DNA of 51,580 bases from Phenylobacterium sp. (GTDB lineage Bacteria; Pseudomonadota; Alphaproteobacteria; Caulobacterales; Caulobacteraceae). The notes under the pieces were generated by a model that was not told the origin of the DNA, did no database searches, and was given only the letters and a program-made list of their open reading frames with translations. Location: the NCBI RefSeq assembly GCF_016793225.1, contig NZ_JAEUMN010000023.1:1-51580 (forward strand). Direction: 5' to 3'. The position numbers and the translations under genes were made by a program. Below, in pieces: positions 39,947 to 47,940 of this stretch (the stretch's first letter is position 1; every line of letters starts with the position of its first letter).

Positions 39947-39997
39947 GGCTGGGTCCCGGGTCTCCGCGCTCTGGCGAGCGCTGCGCCCGGGATGACG
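39947..39997 (-). repeat. Right 51-bp REP-like inverted repeat
   Basis: Inverse complement of 39476-39526 except for one base. Inner stem GCGCTC (39966-39971)/GAGCGC (39976-39981), outer TCCCGGG (39954-39960)/CCCGGGA (39986-39992). The nine bases GGGATGACG at its end recur once more at 40005-40013, a possible fragment of a further copy. Confidence 0.9.
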
Positions 39998-40021
39998 GGG
40001 GGATGGGATGACGTCCGCCAC

Positions 40022-40051
40022 GGTCCCCCTCCCGCCGCTTCGCGGGGGAGG
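40022..40051. repeat. REP-like C-rich palindromic element, copy 2
   Basis: GGTCCCCCTCCCGC-cgctt-cGCGGGGGAGG shares its arms with copy 1 at 37976-38012 but has a longer loop. It lies 24 bases from the right 51-base repeat, in the 251-base gap 39883-40133, which otherwise shows no gene. Clustering of different palindromes suggests a compound repeat site. Confidence 0.65.
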
Positions 40052-40133
40052 TAAGGCGCCGCAGCCCACCCCTATCGGATGTTCAAGCAGTCCGCCTTCC
40101 ACCTGCTCCCAGGTTATGAGTCCTCGACCTAGG

Positions 40134-40886
40134 CTAGCTGCGCGTGAAGACCGGGTCGCGTCGCTCGCGGAAGGCTTCCAGCGCCGCCTTGTGGTCGTTC
40201 GACCTGCGCAGGATCCGCAGCTCGTCGCCCCAGATGCGCCCGGACTCCTCGGGCGACAGGTCGAGCGCCCGGTGCGCCGTGCGCTTGGTGGCCTCCACCG
40301 ACAGCGGCGCCCGCGTGGCGATCCGCTCGGCCAGCGCCACCGCGGCGTCCTGAAGTCCCTCCGGCGCGTGCAGGCCGGTCACCAGGCCGTAGCGCTCGGC
40401 CGTCTCGGCGTCGTGGGGCAGGCCGGTCAGCAGCATCGACTTCGCCCGCGACTCCCCGATCAGGCGCGGCAGCCGGTAGGTCGAGGCCATCAGGCCCACG
40501 TTGACGCCCGCGCACACGAACCGGGCCTCGGTCGACGCCAGCCGGATGTCGCAGCACAGGGCGAGTTCGAACCCGCCGCCCACGCACCAGCCGTTCACCG
40601 CGGCGATCACGGGAACGCGGCTGCCTTCGACACGGTCGAGCAGGCGGCCGAAGCCGGCCAGGTCCTCGCCCTTGCCCGCCGCCTGCTTGAGGTCGTCGCC
40701 CGAGCAGAATGCCCGGCCCCGCCCGGTGACGATCAGGCAGCGCAGGGCGTCGTTCCGCTCCACCTCGTCCAGCGCGGCCATGAAGGTGGCGCGCATCTCG
40801 GGACCCAGGGGGTTCATGGGCGGGTTGTCGAGTTCGAGCCGCGTGATCGCGTCGGAAATCCGCTCGATGTGCACAACCCCGCTCAC
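40134..40886 (-). CDS. Enoyl-CoA hydratase/isomerase (crotonase) family protein
   Basis: A 250-residue crotonase-fold protein acting on acyl-CoA. The oxyanion-hole segments FCSGDDL and WCVGGGFELALCCD are present, the latter with Glu107 equivalent to Glu144 of rat hydratase. The second catalytic Glu of hydratases (Glu164) appears replaced by Gly in FVCAGVNVGLMAS, so the protein may be an isomerase, a different lyase or a carnitinyl-CoA-type enzyme rather than a standard hydratase. It starts at GTG in a GTGA overlap with the CoA transferase gene, third gene of a three-gene operon. Confidence 0.92.
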   Translation of the reverse strand: MSGVVHIERISDAITRLELDNPPMNPLGPEMRATFMAALDEVERNDALRCLIVTGRGRAFCSGDDLKQAAGKGEDLAGFGRLLDRVEGSRVPVIAAVNGWCVGGGFELALCCDIRLASTEARFVCAGVNVGLMASTYRLPRLIGESRAKSMLLTGLPHDAETAERYGLVTGLHAPEGLQDAAVALAERIATRAPLSVEATKRTAHRALDLSPEESGRIWGDELRILRRSNDHKAALEAFRERRDPVFTRS

Positions 40887-42088
40887 GCCGTCGCCTCCCT
40901 GCGTTCCACCGCCGCCGCCCCGCTGGCGAGCAGCGCCTCGATCTCGTCCGCCGTGTAGCCCGCCTCGGCCAGCACGGCGCGGGTGTCCTGCCCCACGTCG
41001 CCCGGCCCGCGCAACAGCGCCACCGGCGTGTCGTGCAGCCTTATGGGGGTCTTCACGAACCGCCGCCCGTCCACCTCGCCCATCAGGCCGCGCGCGCGGA
41101 CCTGCGGATCGTCCCAGGCCTGGGCGATGTCGTTGAGCGGGCCCGCGGGCACGCCCTCGGCCTCGAGCCGCGCGAGCCAGTGATCCCGACCCGCCGTCGC
41201 CAGCACGGCCTCGATCCGCGCCTGCAGGGCGTCCCGGTTCCGCATCCGGGCGCCCGGGCTGTCGAACCCGGCTTCCGTGGCGAGATCGGGCGCGCCGATC
41301 GCCCGGCAGAAGCGCGTCCACAGGCGCTGGCTGTTCACCCCCACCACGAGGTGGCCGTCCGCGGCCTTCAGAGGCTCATAGGGCGCCGCCAGCCGATGCC
41401 GGGCCCCGTTGCGCTTGGCCACCTCTCCGGTCGAGAGGTACATGCCTGTTTCCCAGATCGTGTAGGCCAGCGCCGATTCCAGCAGCGAGGTCTCCACATG
41501 CTGGCCGCGGCCGGTGGCGTGCCGGTTCTGCAGCGCGGCCAGGACGCCCACGGCCGCGAACACCCCCGCGTTGAGGTCCGAGATCGGCACCGCCGTCGAG
41601 CACGGAACGTCGCTGCCCGCCTCGCCCACGAAGCTCATGATCCCGCTCATCGCCTGGGTCACGAGGTCGAACCCGCCCCTCTCGCGATAGGGACCGTCCA
41701 GTCCGAACCCGGAGACCGAGCAGTAGACGAGCCGCGGGTTGATCCCGCTGAGCCGCTCGTAGCCCAGGCCCATCCGGTCCATCGCGCCCGGCCGGTAGTT
41801 CTCCACGAAGACGTCGGCCGTCTTGGCCAGCCGCCGGACCACGTCCGCCCCGGCCTCGGTCGACAGGTCGAGGGCGATCGCCCGCTTGTTGCGGTTCACA
41901 TAGTCGAAGGCGCGGAAGCCGTCGGTGCGGCCCAGCATCCCGCGGGTGGACTCGCCCGCCGGCGGCTCGATCTTGATCACGTCCGCGCCCAGGTCGGCCA
42001 GCACCAGCGAGCAGTAGGCGCCCGCGATCACGTGGGTGCAGTCCAGGACCTTGAGGCCGGCCAGCGCGCCCGCCCCGGCCGCGCCCAT
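40883..42088 (-). CDS. Family III CoA transferase (CaiB/BaiF)
   Basis: A 401-residue CoA transferase with the family N-terminus LKVLDCTHVIAGAYCSLVLA, the strand ADVIKIEPPAGESTRG and the presumed catalytic Asp171 in PISDLNAG. The second half has the VPAGPLNDIAQAWDDPQVRA linker motif. Its ATG overlaps the SDR stop by one base (TGATG), and its own stop overlaps the crotonase start, so SDR, transferase and crotonase form one translationally coupled unit. Such a trio suggests activation, dehydrogenation and hydration of one carboxylate, perhaps carnitine-, bile-acid- or branched-acid-like; the substrate is unknown. Confidence 0.93.
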   Translation of the reverse strand: MGAAGAGALAGLKVLDCTHVIAGAYCSLVLADLGADVIKIEPPAGESTRGMLGRTDGFRAFDYVNRNKRAIALDLSTEAGADVVRRLAKTADVFVENYRPGAMDRMGLGYERLSGINPRLVYCSVSGFGLDGPYRERGGFDLVTQAMSGIMSFVGEAGSDVPCSTAVPISDLNAGVFAAVGVLAALQNRHATGRGQHVETSLLESALAYTIWETGMYLSTGEVAKRNGARHRLAAPYEPLKAADGHLVVGVNSQRLWTRFCRAIGAPDLATEAGFDSPGARMRNRDALQARIEAVLATAGRDHWLARLEAEGVPAGPLNDIAQAWDDPQVRARGLMGEVDGRRFVKTPIRLHDTPVALLRGPGDVGQDTRAVLAEAGYTADEIEALLASGAAAVERREATA

Positions 42089-42858
42089 CAGAAGTTGGCC
42101 CGCCGCGAGATGGCGCCGTCCACCACCATGTTGATGCCGGTCGTGAACGCCGAGCGCGGGCTCGCCAGGAAGACGGTCGCGGCCGCGATCTCTTCGGGCG
42201 TGGCCATGCGGCCGGTCGGGTTGCGCGCGATCATCTGGTCGAAGAACTGCGGCATGCCCGCCTTCACGTTGCCCCAGACGCCGCCTTCGAAGAACACGGT
42301 GCCGGGGGACACCACGTTGCAGCGCACATGCTTGGGCGCGTACTGCCGCGCGACACCCTTGGCGAAGTGGATCTGGGCGGCCTTCATGGCGCCGTAGCTG
42401 CTGGGGTTGTCGGCCTCGGCCGCCGAGATCGACGAGGTGATGATGAAGGCCGCATCCCCCCGCTCGGCGGCTGCGGCCTCGAGGAACGGCAGCGCGGCCT
42501 CGAAGGTGCGCACGGCGCCCAGGATGTCGACGTCGAACATCGCCTTCCAGGACCCCTCGTCGTTGCCCTGCACCAGGGCGCTGGCGTTCGAGACCAGCAC
42601 GTCGACGCCGCCCAGCGCCTCGCCGGCCGCCTTGACGAAGCCCTTCAGCGCCGGGCCGTCGGCGATGTCGACCGCCTGGCCGAACGCCTTGACGCCCCTG
42701 GCCTCCAGCGCCTTGACCGCGTCGGCGACCTGCTCGGCGTTGCGGGCGCAGATGGCGACGTTCGCGCCCTCGTCGGCGAAAAGGTCGGCGATGGCGCGGC
42801 CGATCCCGCGCGTCGCGCCGGTCACCACCACGTTCTTGCCCTTCAGTTGCAGATCCAT
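42088..42858 (-). CDS. Short-chain dehydrogenase/reductase
   Basis: A 256-residue SDR. The NAD(P)-binding TGATRGIG is at 13-20, the active-site Tyr155 and Lys159 in SSYGAMKA, the serine near 142, and the structural NASA at 91-94 in place of NNAG. The cofactor-site residues after the second strand (CARN) suggest NADP preference but this is not decisive. The C-terminus GINMVVDGAISR is family-typical. First gene of the SDR/CaiB/crotonase operon; the LuxR-type gene is divergent. Confidence 0.94.
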   Translation of the reverse strand: MDLQLKGKNVVVTGATRGIGRAIADLFADEGANVAICARNAEQVADAVKALEARGVKAFGQAVDIADGPALKGFVKAAGEALGGVDVLVSNASALVQGNDEGSWKAMFDVDILGAVRTFEAALPFLEAAAAERGDAAFIITSSISAAEADNPSSYGAMKAAQIHFAKGVARQYAPKHVRCNVVSPGTVFFEGGVWGNVKAGMPQFFDQMIARNPTGRMATPEEIAAATVFLASPRSAFTTGINMVVDGAISRRANF

Positions 42859-43025
42859 CGGCGCTTCGCTCCCAATCCTGTTGGGGTGAAGCGCTATCGC
42901 ACATTGCCCGCGCCGTCATCCGACGCCGGCCGTCCGGGAGCTGAGCCGGGGCGCGCTATCCAAATGGATGATGCCGGCTTGCCGGATCCTGGCCGAACAT
43001 AGTTCATTCGGATGATGAGGCCTCC
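42859..43025. promoter_or_regulatory. Divergent control region between SDR operon and LuxR-type regulator
   Basis: This 167-base gap contains two direct copies of GGATGATG at 42966-42973 and 43010-43017, 44 bases apart, the second just upstream of the regulator's GTG, and an ATCC-AAAT-GGAT dyad overlapping the first. Repeated sites in a divergent region next to a regulator gene are candidate operators for it. Confidence 0.35.
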
Positions 43026-44138
43026 GTGTTCGACGAAGCCCGCCTGATCGACGACATCTACGCCGCGGCGCTGGACCCCGCGCGCTGGGTCGGCGTCATG
43101 GAGCGGCTGTCGGACGCGGTGGGCGGCCTGCGCGGCTGCCTGACCCGCATCGACACGCGGACCGGCCAGGGGGTGGACGCGATCCTCTTCCGCTCGGACC
43201 CCGCCTGGGTGGACGCCTACGCGCGCCACTTCGGCACGGTCAACGTCTTCATGGGCAAGGGCGGCGAGGCCGCGCCCACCGTATCCACCGAGCTGGATTG
43301 CCTCGCGCGCGAGGACTACCTGCGGTCCGAGTACTACAACGACTTCATGCGGCCCCAGGACGTGGACCGCGCCCTGTTCATCCGGCTGGGCGCCACCGGC
43401 ACGGTGGCCAGCACCATCAACATCGGCCGCCGGACCGGCCAGACGTTCGACAACGCCGACCTGGAGCTGGCCGCGCGGCTACGGCCGCACATGGTGCGCG
43501 CGTTCGAGATCGGGCAGCGGCTGGCGGGCTCGGCCGGCATGACCCGCACCCTGGTCGACGCGCTGCAGGTGTCGTCGCACGCGATGTTCCTGGTCGCGCC
43601 GGACGGAGCCCTGGGCTACGCGAACGCCGCCGGCGAGCGGCTGCTCGCCCGCGGACGCGGCCTGACGGTGCTGAACGGTCGCCTGACCACGTCGCACGCC
43701 GAGAGCGCGCGCCGCCTTGAGCAGCTGCTGGCCGACGCCGCGTTCCGGGCGGGACCGCGGGCGGCCGGCGCCATGAACGTCCCCAGCCCCGCGGGCGGGA
43801 TGCCCCTGGCCCTGCGCACCACGCCGATGCCGCTGGACGACGGCCCGGTCTTCCGGGCGGCGGCGCCGGTGCTGGTCTCGGTCACCGACCTCGAGGACGA
43901 GGTCCGCGCGCCGGAGGACGAGCTGCGGCTGCTGTTCGGCCTCACGCCCGCCGAGGCCCGCCTCGCCGCCGCGGTGTTCGACGGCCTCACCCTGGCCGAG
44001 GCGGCGGAGCGGTTCGGGGTCAGCGTGAACACCACCCGCTTCCAGCTCGCCCGGGTCTTCGACAAGACCGGGGTGACGCGCCAGGCCGAGCTGGTGAAGC
44101 TGATGATGCGGCTCGCCAGCGGCCCACCGGGCGTCTGA
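43026..44138 (+). CDS. LuxR-type HTH transcriptional regulator
   Basis: A 370-residue protein with a C-terminal LuxR-like helix-turn-helix (LTPAEARLAAAVFDGLTLAE, then AAERFGVSVNTTRFQLARVF) and an N-terminal ~290-residue region with a PAS/GAF-like feel but no clear match (RTLVDALQVSSHAMFLVAPD). It is not a response regulator: there is no receiver domain. GTG start 43026. Divergent from the SDR/CoA-transferase/crotonase operon, its likely target, so it may sense the acyl substrate or product. It converges on the MatB-like gene with four bases between stops. Confidence 0.88.
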   Translation: MFDEARLIDDIYAAALDPARWVGVMERLSDAVGGLRGCLTRIDTRTGQGVDAILFRSDPAWVDAYARHFGTVNVFMGKGGEAAPTVSTELDCLAREDYLRSEYYNDFMRPQDVDRALFIRLGATGTVASTINIGRRTGQTFDNADLELAARLRPHMVRAFEIGQRLAGSAGMTRTLVDALQVSSHAMFLVAPDGALGYANAAGERLLARGRGLTVLNGRLTTSHAESARRLEQLLADAAFRAGPRAAGAMNVPSPAGGMPLALRTTPMPLDDGPVFRAAAPVLVSVTDLEDEVRAPEDELRLLFGLTPAEARLAAAVFDGLTLAEAAERFGVSVNTTRFQLARVFDKTGVTRQAELVKLMMRLASGPPGV

Positions 44139-44142
44139 CCGG

Positions 44143-45546
44143 CTACCCCCGGAACAGTTCGGCGTAGCGTTCGCGCAGCAGGTTCTTCTGCACCTTCCCC
44201 ATGGCGTTGCGGGGCAGTTCGTCGACGAAGACGATCCGCTTCGGCGCCTTGTAGGCCGCCAGTTGCGATCGCGCCGCGGCGATCATCTCGGCCTCGTCGC
44301 CCTGGCCCATCACCACCGCGACCACGCCTTCGCCGAAGTCCGGATGCGGGACGCCGACCACGGCGCTCTCGGTGACGCCCGGAAGCTCGTCGAGCACCAG
44401 CTCGACCTCCTTCGGATAGACGTTGTAGCCGCCCGAGATGATCAGGTCCTTGGCGCGGCCCGAGATCCAGACCCGCCCGTCCGGGTCGCGCCGGCCCACG
44501 TCGCCGGTGAGGAAGAAGCCGTCGGACGTGAACTCCTCGGCGGTCTTCTCGGGCATCCGCCAGTAGCCGGAGAACACGCTCGGCCCGCGGATCTGGATCA
44601 CGCCGGTGTCCTCGGTCCCGTCGCCGATGCGCAGGTCCACGCCCGGCAGCGGATAGCCGACGGAGCCGGCGATCCGCTCGCCGTCCAGCGGGTTGGTGGT
44701 GATGATCACCGCCTCGCTCATGCCGTAGCGTTCCAGGATGCGCTGGCCGGTCCGCTCTTCGAACTCGGCGAAGGTCGACGGCAGGAGCGGCGCGGATCCC
44801 GAGATGAAGACCCTGACGTTGTCGGCCCGGGCCCTGGTCAACGCCGGGTTCGCCAGGAGCCGCGTGTAGAACGTCGGGACCCCCATCATCACCGTCGAGC
44901 GCTCCAGGCCCGCCAGCACCTCGGCGTCCGAGAACTTCGGCAGCCACACCATGGGGCAGCCCGAGAGTAGCGCGCAGTGCAGCGCCACGAACAGCCCGTG
45001 GACGTGGAAGATCGGCAGGGCGTGCAGGAGCACGTCGCCGGGCGTGAAGCCCCAGGCCGCGTGCAGCGCCAGCGCATTCGCGGCGAGGTTCCCGTGGCTC
45101 AGCATCGCGCCCTTGGAGCGCCCGGTCGTGCCCGAGGTGTAGATCAGGGAGGCGAGGTCCCCCTCGGCCCGGGCGACCGTGGCGTCCAGCCGGGGGCCGC
45201 TCATGGCCTCCGTCACCCAGGCCGGGGGATCGGTGATGAACGTCTTCGGCTCGGCGTCGCCCAGGAAGTAGTCCACCTCGGCGCGGGTGTAGGCGCTGTT
45301 GAGCGGCAGGTAGACGGCCCCGGCCTTGAGCACGCCGAGATAGACCATGATGCTCTGCGGCGACTTTTCGGCCTGCAGGGCGACCCGGTCGCCCGGTTGG
45401 ACGCCCTGCGCGACGAGCCGCCCCGCCACGTGCGCGGCGCCGTCCTCGAGCGCCCCGTAACTGATCTCCGAGCCGTCGCTCAGCAGGAAGCAGGGCTTCG
45501 TACGATCGGCCGGAAAGCGCCCGGCCAGCAGGTCGTAGAGGTTCAT
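44143..45546 (-). CDS. AMP-forming acyl-CoA synthetase, MatB (malonyl-CoA synthetase)-like
   Basis: A 467-residue ANL-superfamily ligase that adenylates a carboxylate and transfers it to CoA. The AMP-binding P-loop YTSGTTGRSKGAMLSH, motif FHVHGLFVALH, ERYGMSE and the C-terminal Lys of KVQKNL are present. The segments NLYDLLAGRF, WLPKFSDAEVL and GVDLRIGDG are reminiscent of malonyl-CoA synthetase; specificity for malonate is therefore likely but unproven, with other short dicarboxylates possible. ATG at 45546. Divergent from the amidase gene, with 57 bases between starts. Confidence 0.9.
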   Translation of the reverse strand: MNLYDLLAGRFPADRTKPCFLLSDGSEISYGALEDGAAHVAGRLVAQGVQPGDRVALQAEKSPQSIMVYLGVLKAGAVYLPLNSAYTRAEVDYFLGDAEPKTFITDPPAWVTEAMSGPRLDATVARAEGDLASLIYTSGTTGRSKGAMLSHGNLAANALALHAAWGFTPGDVLLHALPIFHVHGLFVALHCALLSGCPMVWLPKFSDAEVLAGLERSTVMMGVPTFYTRLLANPALTRARADNVRVFISGSAPLLPSTFAEFEERTGQRILERYGMSEAVIITTNPLDGERIAGSVGYPLPGVDLRIGDGTEDTGVIQIRGPSVFSGYWRMPEKTAEEFTSDGFFLTGDVGRRDPDGRVWISGRAKDLIISGGYNVYPKEVELVLDELPGVTESAVVGVPHPDFGEGVVAVVMGQGDEAEMIAAARSQLAAYKAPKRIVFVDELPRNAMGKVQKNLLRERYAELFRG

Positions 45547-45603
45547 GCGGCCCTGCGTAACTCATCCCTGCCTTTCAGGGGAGGCATGGCTTAGAGAGAG
45601 CCG

Positions 45604-46884
45604 ATGACCCCCTCGGACGCCCTCGCCCGCATCCGCCGCTACGACCCGCGCCTGAGGGCGTTCGTGCAGGTGTTCGACCCGCCTCTGTACGGCGAGGACG
45701 AGGACGGCCCGACGGTCGCGATCAAGGACCTGATCGACATCCAGGGCGTCCCCACGGGCGGCGGCGCCCAGGTCGCGCTGGACGGCGACCCGGCCCGGCA
45801 CGCGCGTGTCGTGGAACGGCTGCTGCAGGCGGGCTGGTCGGTGGTCGGCAAGACCCACACCGTCGAGCTGGCGTACGGGGGCTGGGGGACGAACCGGGCC
45901 GTCGGCGCGCCCTGGAACCCCTGGGACGCGGCGGTGCATCGCGCGCCGGGCGGCTCGTCGTCGGGCTCGGCCGTGGCCGTCGCCGCCGGCCTCTGCGACG
46001 CGGCGCTGGGCAGCGACACGGGCGGGTCGGTGCGCATCCCGGCCGCCGTCTGCGGCGTGGTGGGGCTGAAGCCGGGGCGCGGGCTGGTCAGCCTGCAGGG
46101 GGTGCATCCCCTGGCCCCGTCGCTCGACACGGTGGGCGTCCTGGCGCGCGACGTGGCGACCGCCGCCCGTGCGCTGGCTGTGATCTCGGGTCCCGACGAC
46201 GATAGCGCCGTGCGCGGGCCGTTCGACGCCGAGGCGGCCCTTTCGGCCGACGTGCGCGGCCGCCGCCTGGCCGCCATCCCGCCCGCCGCCCTCGGCGAGC
46301 TGGATCCCGAGGTCGAGCGCCTCTACCTCGAAGCCGTCGGGCGGCTGCGCGATGCGGGGCTGGCCGTCGAGATGGTGGTTCCGCCCCGGGCCCTGGAGGA
46401 CTCGTTCACGCCGAACGGCCTGCTTATGGCCGGGGAAGGCTGGCGGATCTGGAAGGACCGCATCCGGGCGCACGCGGCGGTGATGGACCCCTGGATCGTG
46501 CGCCGCTTCGAGGCCGGCCGGGACGTGTCGGACGCGCGGCTCGCCGAGGCCGTCCGCGAGCGCGCCGAGGGGCAGCGCAGCTTCCACGCCTGGCTCGCGG
46601 GGTACGACGGCCTGCTCTCACCCACCTGCCCGATCCCTGCGCCGCCGCTCGACACCATCGACGAGACGACCTCGCCGCTGAGCCGGCTGACCAGGGCCGC
46701 CAACTACCTGGACCTGCCCGGCCTCAGCGTCCCTTGCGGGCTGACGTCCGGCGGCCTGCCGGCGGGGCTGCAGATCCTGGGCGCGCCGGCCGACGAGGAG
46801 ATGGTGGTGGCGCTGGGCGCCGCCTTCGAGCGGGTCTCGGGCTGGGACGGCCGGCGGCCGGACCTCGCGGGCTTCGAACCCTGA
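45604..46884 (+). CDS. Amidase signature family hydrolase (second)
   Basis: A 426-residue amidase-signature enzyme. Catalytic Lys41 is in AIKDLID, Ser118 in APGGSSSGSA and nucleophile Ser142 in DTGGSVRIPA, again with 24-residue Ser spacing. It is shorter than the amidase at the window start and diverged from it. The substrate is unknown; malonamate- or aryl-amide activity would make sense beside a MatB-like ligase, because hydrolysis would give malonate, but this is conjecture. ATG 45604. Convergent with the PAP2 gene, 16 bases between stops. Confidence 0.92.
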   Translation: MTPSDALARIRRYDPRLRAFVQVFDPPLYGEDEDGPTVAIKDLIDIQGVPTGGGAQVALDGDPARHARVVERLLQAGWSVVGKTHTVELAYGGWGTNRAVGAPWNPWDAAVHRAPGGSSSGSAVAVAAGLCDAALGSDTGGSVRIPAAVCGVVGLKPGRGLVSLQGVHPLAPSLDTVGVLARDVATAARALAVISGPDDDSAVRGPFDAEAALSADVRGRRLAAIPPAALGELDPEVERLYLEAVGRLRDAGLAVEMVVPPRALEDSFTPNGLLMAGEGWRIWKDRIRAHAAVMDPWIVRRFEAGRDVSDARLAEAVRERAEGQRSFHAWLAGYDGLLSPTCPIPAPPLDTIDETTSPLSRLTRAANYLDLPGLSVPCGLTSGGLPAGLQILGAPADEEMVVALGAAFERVSGWDGRRPDLAGFEP

Positions 46885-46900
46885 GCCGGACGGCGCGGGC

Positions 46901-47596
46901 TCAGGCCGCGCCGCGCACGGTCCCGCCCATGCTCCGCAGCGCCATCCACGCCGCCAGGGCCCAGGCGGCGCCCAGGCACCATCCGGCCAGCACGTCGGTG
47001 GGCCAGTGCACGCCCAGGTACACGCGGCTGAAGCCGACCGTCACCAGCACGAAGGCGGCCAGGCTGTAGGCCAGCGCCTTGCTGCGCCGCCGCGGCTCGA
47101 GGCTGGCGATCAGCATCGCCACCGTGAGGTAGCAGGCCGCGGCCATGGTGGAATGGCCGCTGGGGAAGCTTCCCGAATAGACGTAGACCTCGTGCGGCAC
47201 GAGGTCGGGACGGGGACGGGCGAAGAACGCCTTGCTCGCGCTGCTCGAAAGCGTCGCCAGGACGACCGTCACGGCCATGACGAGCGCGTGCCGGGGCCTG
47301 CGGTGGAAGGCGAACGACAGGGTCGCCACGATCGTGACCAGCGTGACCATCGTCGTGCCGCCCAGGGCCGTGAGGTCGCGGATCGCCTCCTCGACGCCGT
47401 GGGAGCCGATGGGATCGTTGAGGTCTCCGGGGGTGCGCAGCGCGAGGATCAGACGCTGGTCGATGGCGCGGGTCTCGCCGTCCGCCATCTCGTCGGCGAC
47501 CTCGAGGAACGTCCACAGCACGCCGGCCGCCAGCATCAGGCCGACCAGGACGCGCGCCTCGAAGCGGCGGATGAACCGCCAGATCGTCTGAAGCAT
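46901..47596 (-). CDS. PAP2-family membrane phosphatase
   Basis: A 231-residue integral membrane protein of the type-2 phosphatidic acid phosphatase family. All three active-site motifs are present: KAFFARPRP, PSGHS in SGSFPSGHSTMAAA, and SRVYLGVHWPTDVLAG. Several hydrophobic helices flank these. Family members dephosphorylate phosphatidate, undecaprenyl pyrophosphate or related lipids; which one cannot be told. I chose the ATG at 47596; an in-frame upstream extension to 47728 overlaps the 60-aa gene and is unlikely. The last gene before the small protein at 47640 on the same strand. Confidence 0.9.
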   Translation of the reverse strand: MLQTIWRFIRRFEARVLVGLMLAAGVLWTFLEVADEMADGETRAIDQRLILALRTPGDLNDPIGSHGVEEAIRDLTALGGTTMVTLVTIVATLSFAFHRRPRHALVMAVTVVLATLSSSASKAFFARPRPDLVPHEVYVYSGSFPSGHSTMAAACYLTVAMLIASLEPRRRSKALAYSLAAFVLVTVGFSRVYLGVHWPTDVLAGWCLGAAWALAAWMALRSMGGTVRGAA

Positions 47597-47639
47597 CAGG
47601 CCAAGCTGGGGGCGCGGACCTCGGGCCGCAACCCGGACG

Positions 47640-47822
47640 TCAGGCGGCGACGCCAGCGTCCTCTCCCGTGCGGCGCAGCATCGTCTCCACCGCGGCCATG
47701 GCGGCGTCCTGCGTGGGCAGGCGGCCATCCGCGACGGTCACGCCGTCCTCGTCGTAGACGCTCCAACGCCAAGCGTTGTCGTCCTGGCTCAGGGAATAGG
47801 CGAGCGACATACCTTTACGCAT
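47640..47822 (-). CDS. Small hypothetical protein (60 aa)
   Basis: A 60-residue soluble protein, MRKGMSLAYSLSQDDNAWRW followed by SVYDEDGVTVADG, with a WSVYD-type beta-strand and a helical C-terminus. No family recognised; the compact fold resembles small DUF-type proteins. The ATG at 47822 has a GGAGGA-like site 6-10 bases upstream. Two palindromes lie upstream. An EcfG-like match of GAAAC-N16-GGTT there is weak. Confidence 0.68.
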   Translation of the reverse strand: MRKGMSLAYSLSQDDNAWRWSVYDEDGVTVADGRLPTQDAAMAAVETMLRRTGEDAGVAA

Positions 47823-47843
47823 ACCCGTCCTCCGATACACGAC

Positions 47844-47875
47844 CGGGTTAACCCGTACGAAACCAAACGGTTTCG
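47844..47875. promoter_or_regulatory. Two adjacent palindromes upstream of the 60-aa gene
   Basis: CGGGTTAACCCG (47844-47855) is a perfect 12-base palindrome, and CGAAACC-aaac-GGTTTCG (47858-47875) is a perfect 7-pair hairpin with a 4-base loop. They are 20-50 bases upstream of the ATG at 47822. They could be tandem operators, or together a terminator for the preceding minus-strand gene lldD, although no T-run follows. Confidence 0.45.
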
Positions 47876-47940
47876 CACCGCACAATAGAATTCCCGTGAT
47901 CGCGAATTGGACTCGCCTGCCGCGCGAGGCGGCCGGGCGG

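Larger units (their letters stand above)
39476..39997. mobile_element. GIY-YIG gene framed by inverted REP-like repeats
   Basis: A 522-base unit made of two inverted 51-base hairpin repeats flanking 420 bases that hold a single minus-strand GIY-YIG gene. The layout parallels REP-associated transposase (RAYT) loci, with a GIY-YIG protein in place of the tyrosine transposase. No target-site duplication is visible: outer flanks read ACCTC on the left and GGGGG on the right. Calling it mobile is inference from structure and from the hairpin repeats being a dispersed class. Confidence 0.45.

Noticed and set aside
47640-47885. Extended start of the 60-aa gene at 47885 (81 aa).
   Set aside because: The extension crosses both palindromes and lacks a ribosome-binding site, while 47822 has a strong one.
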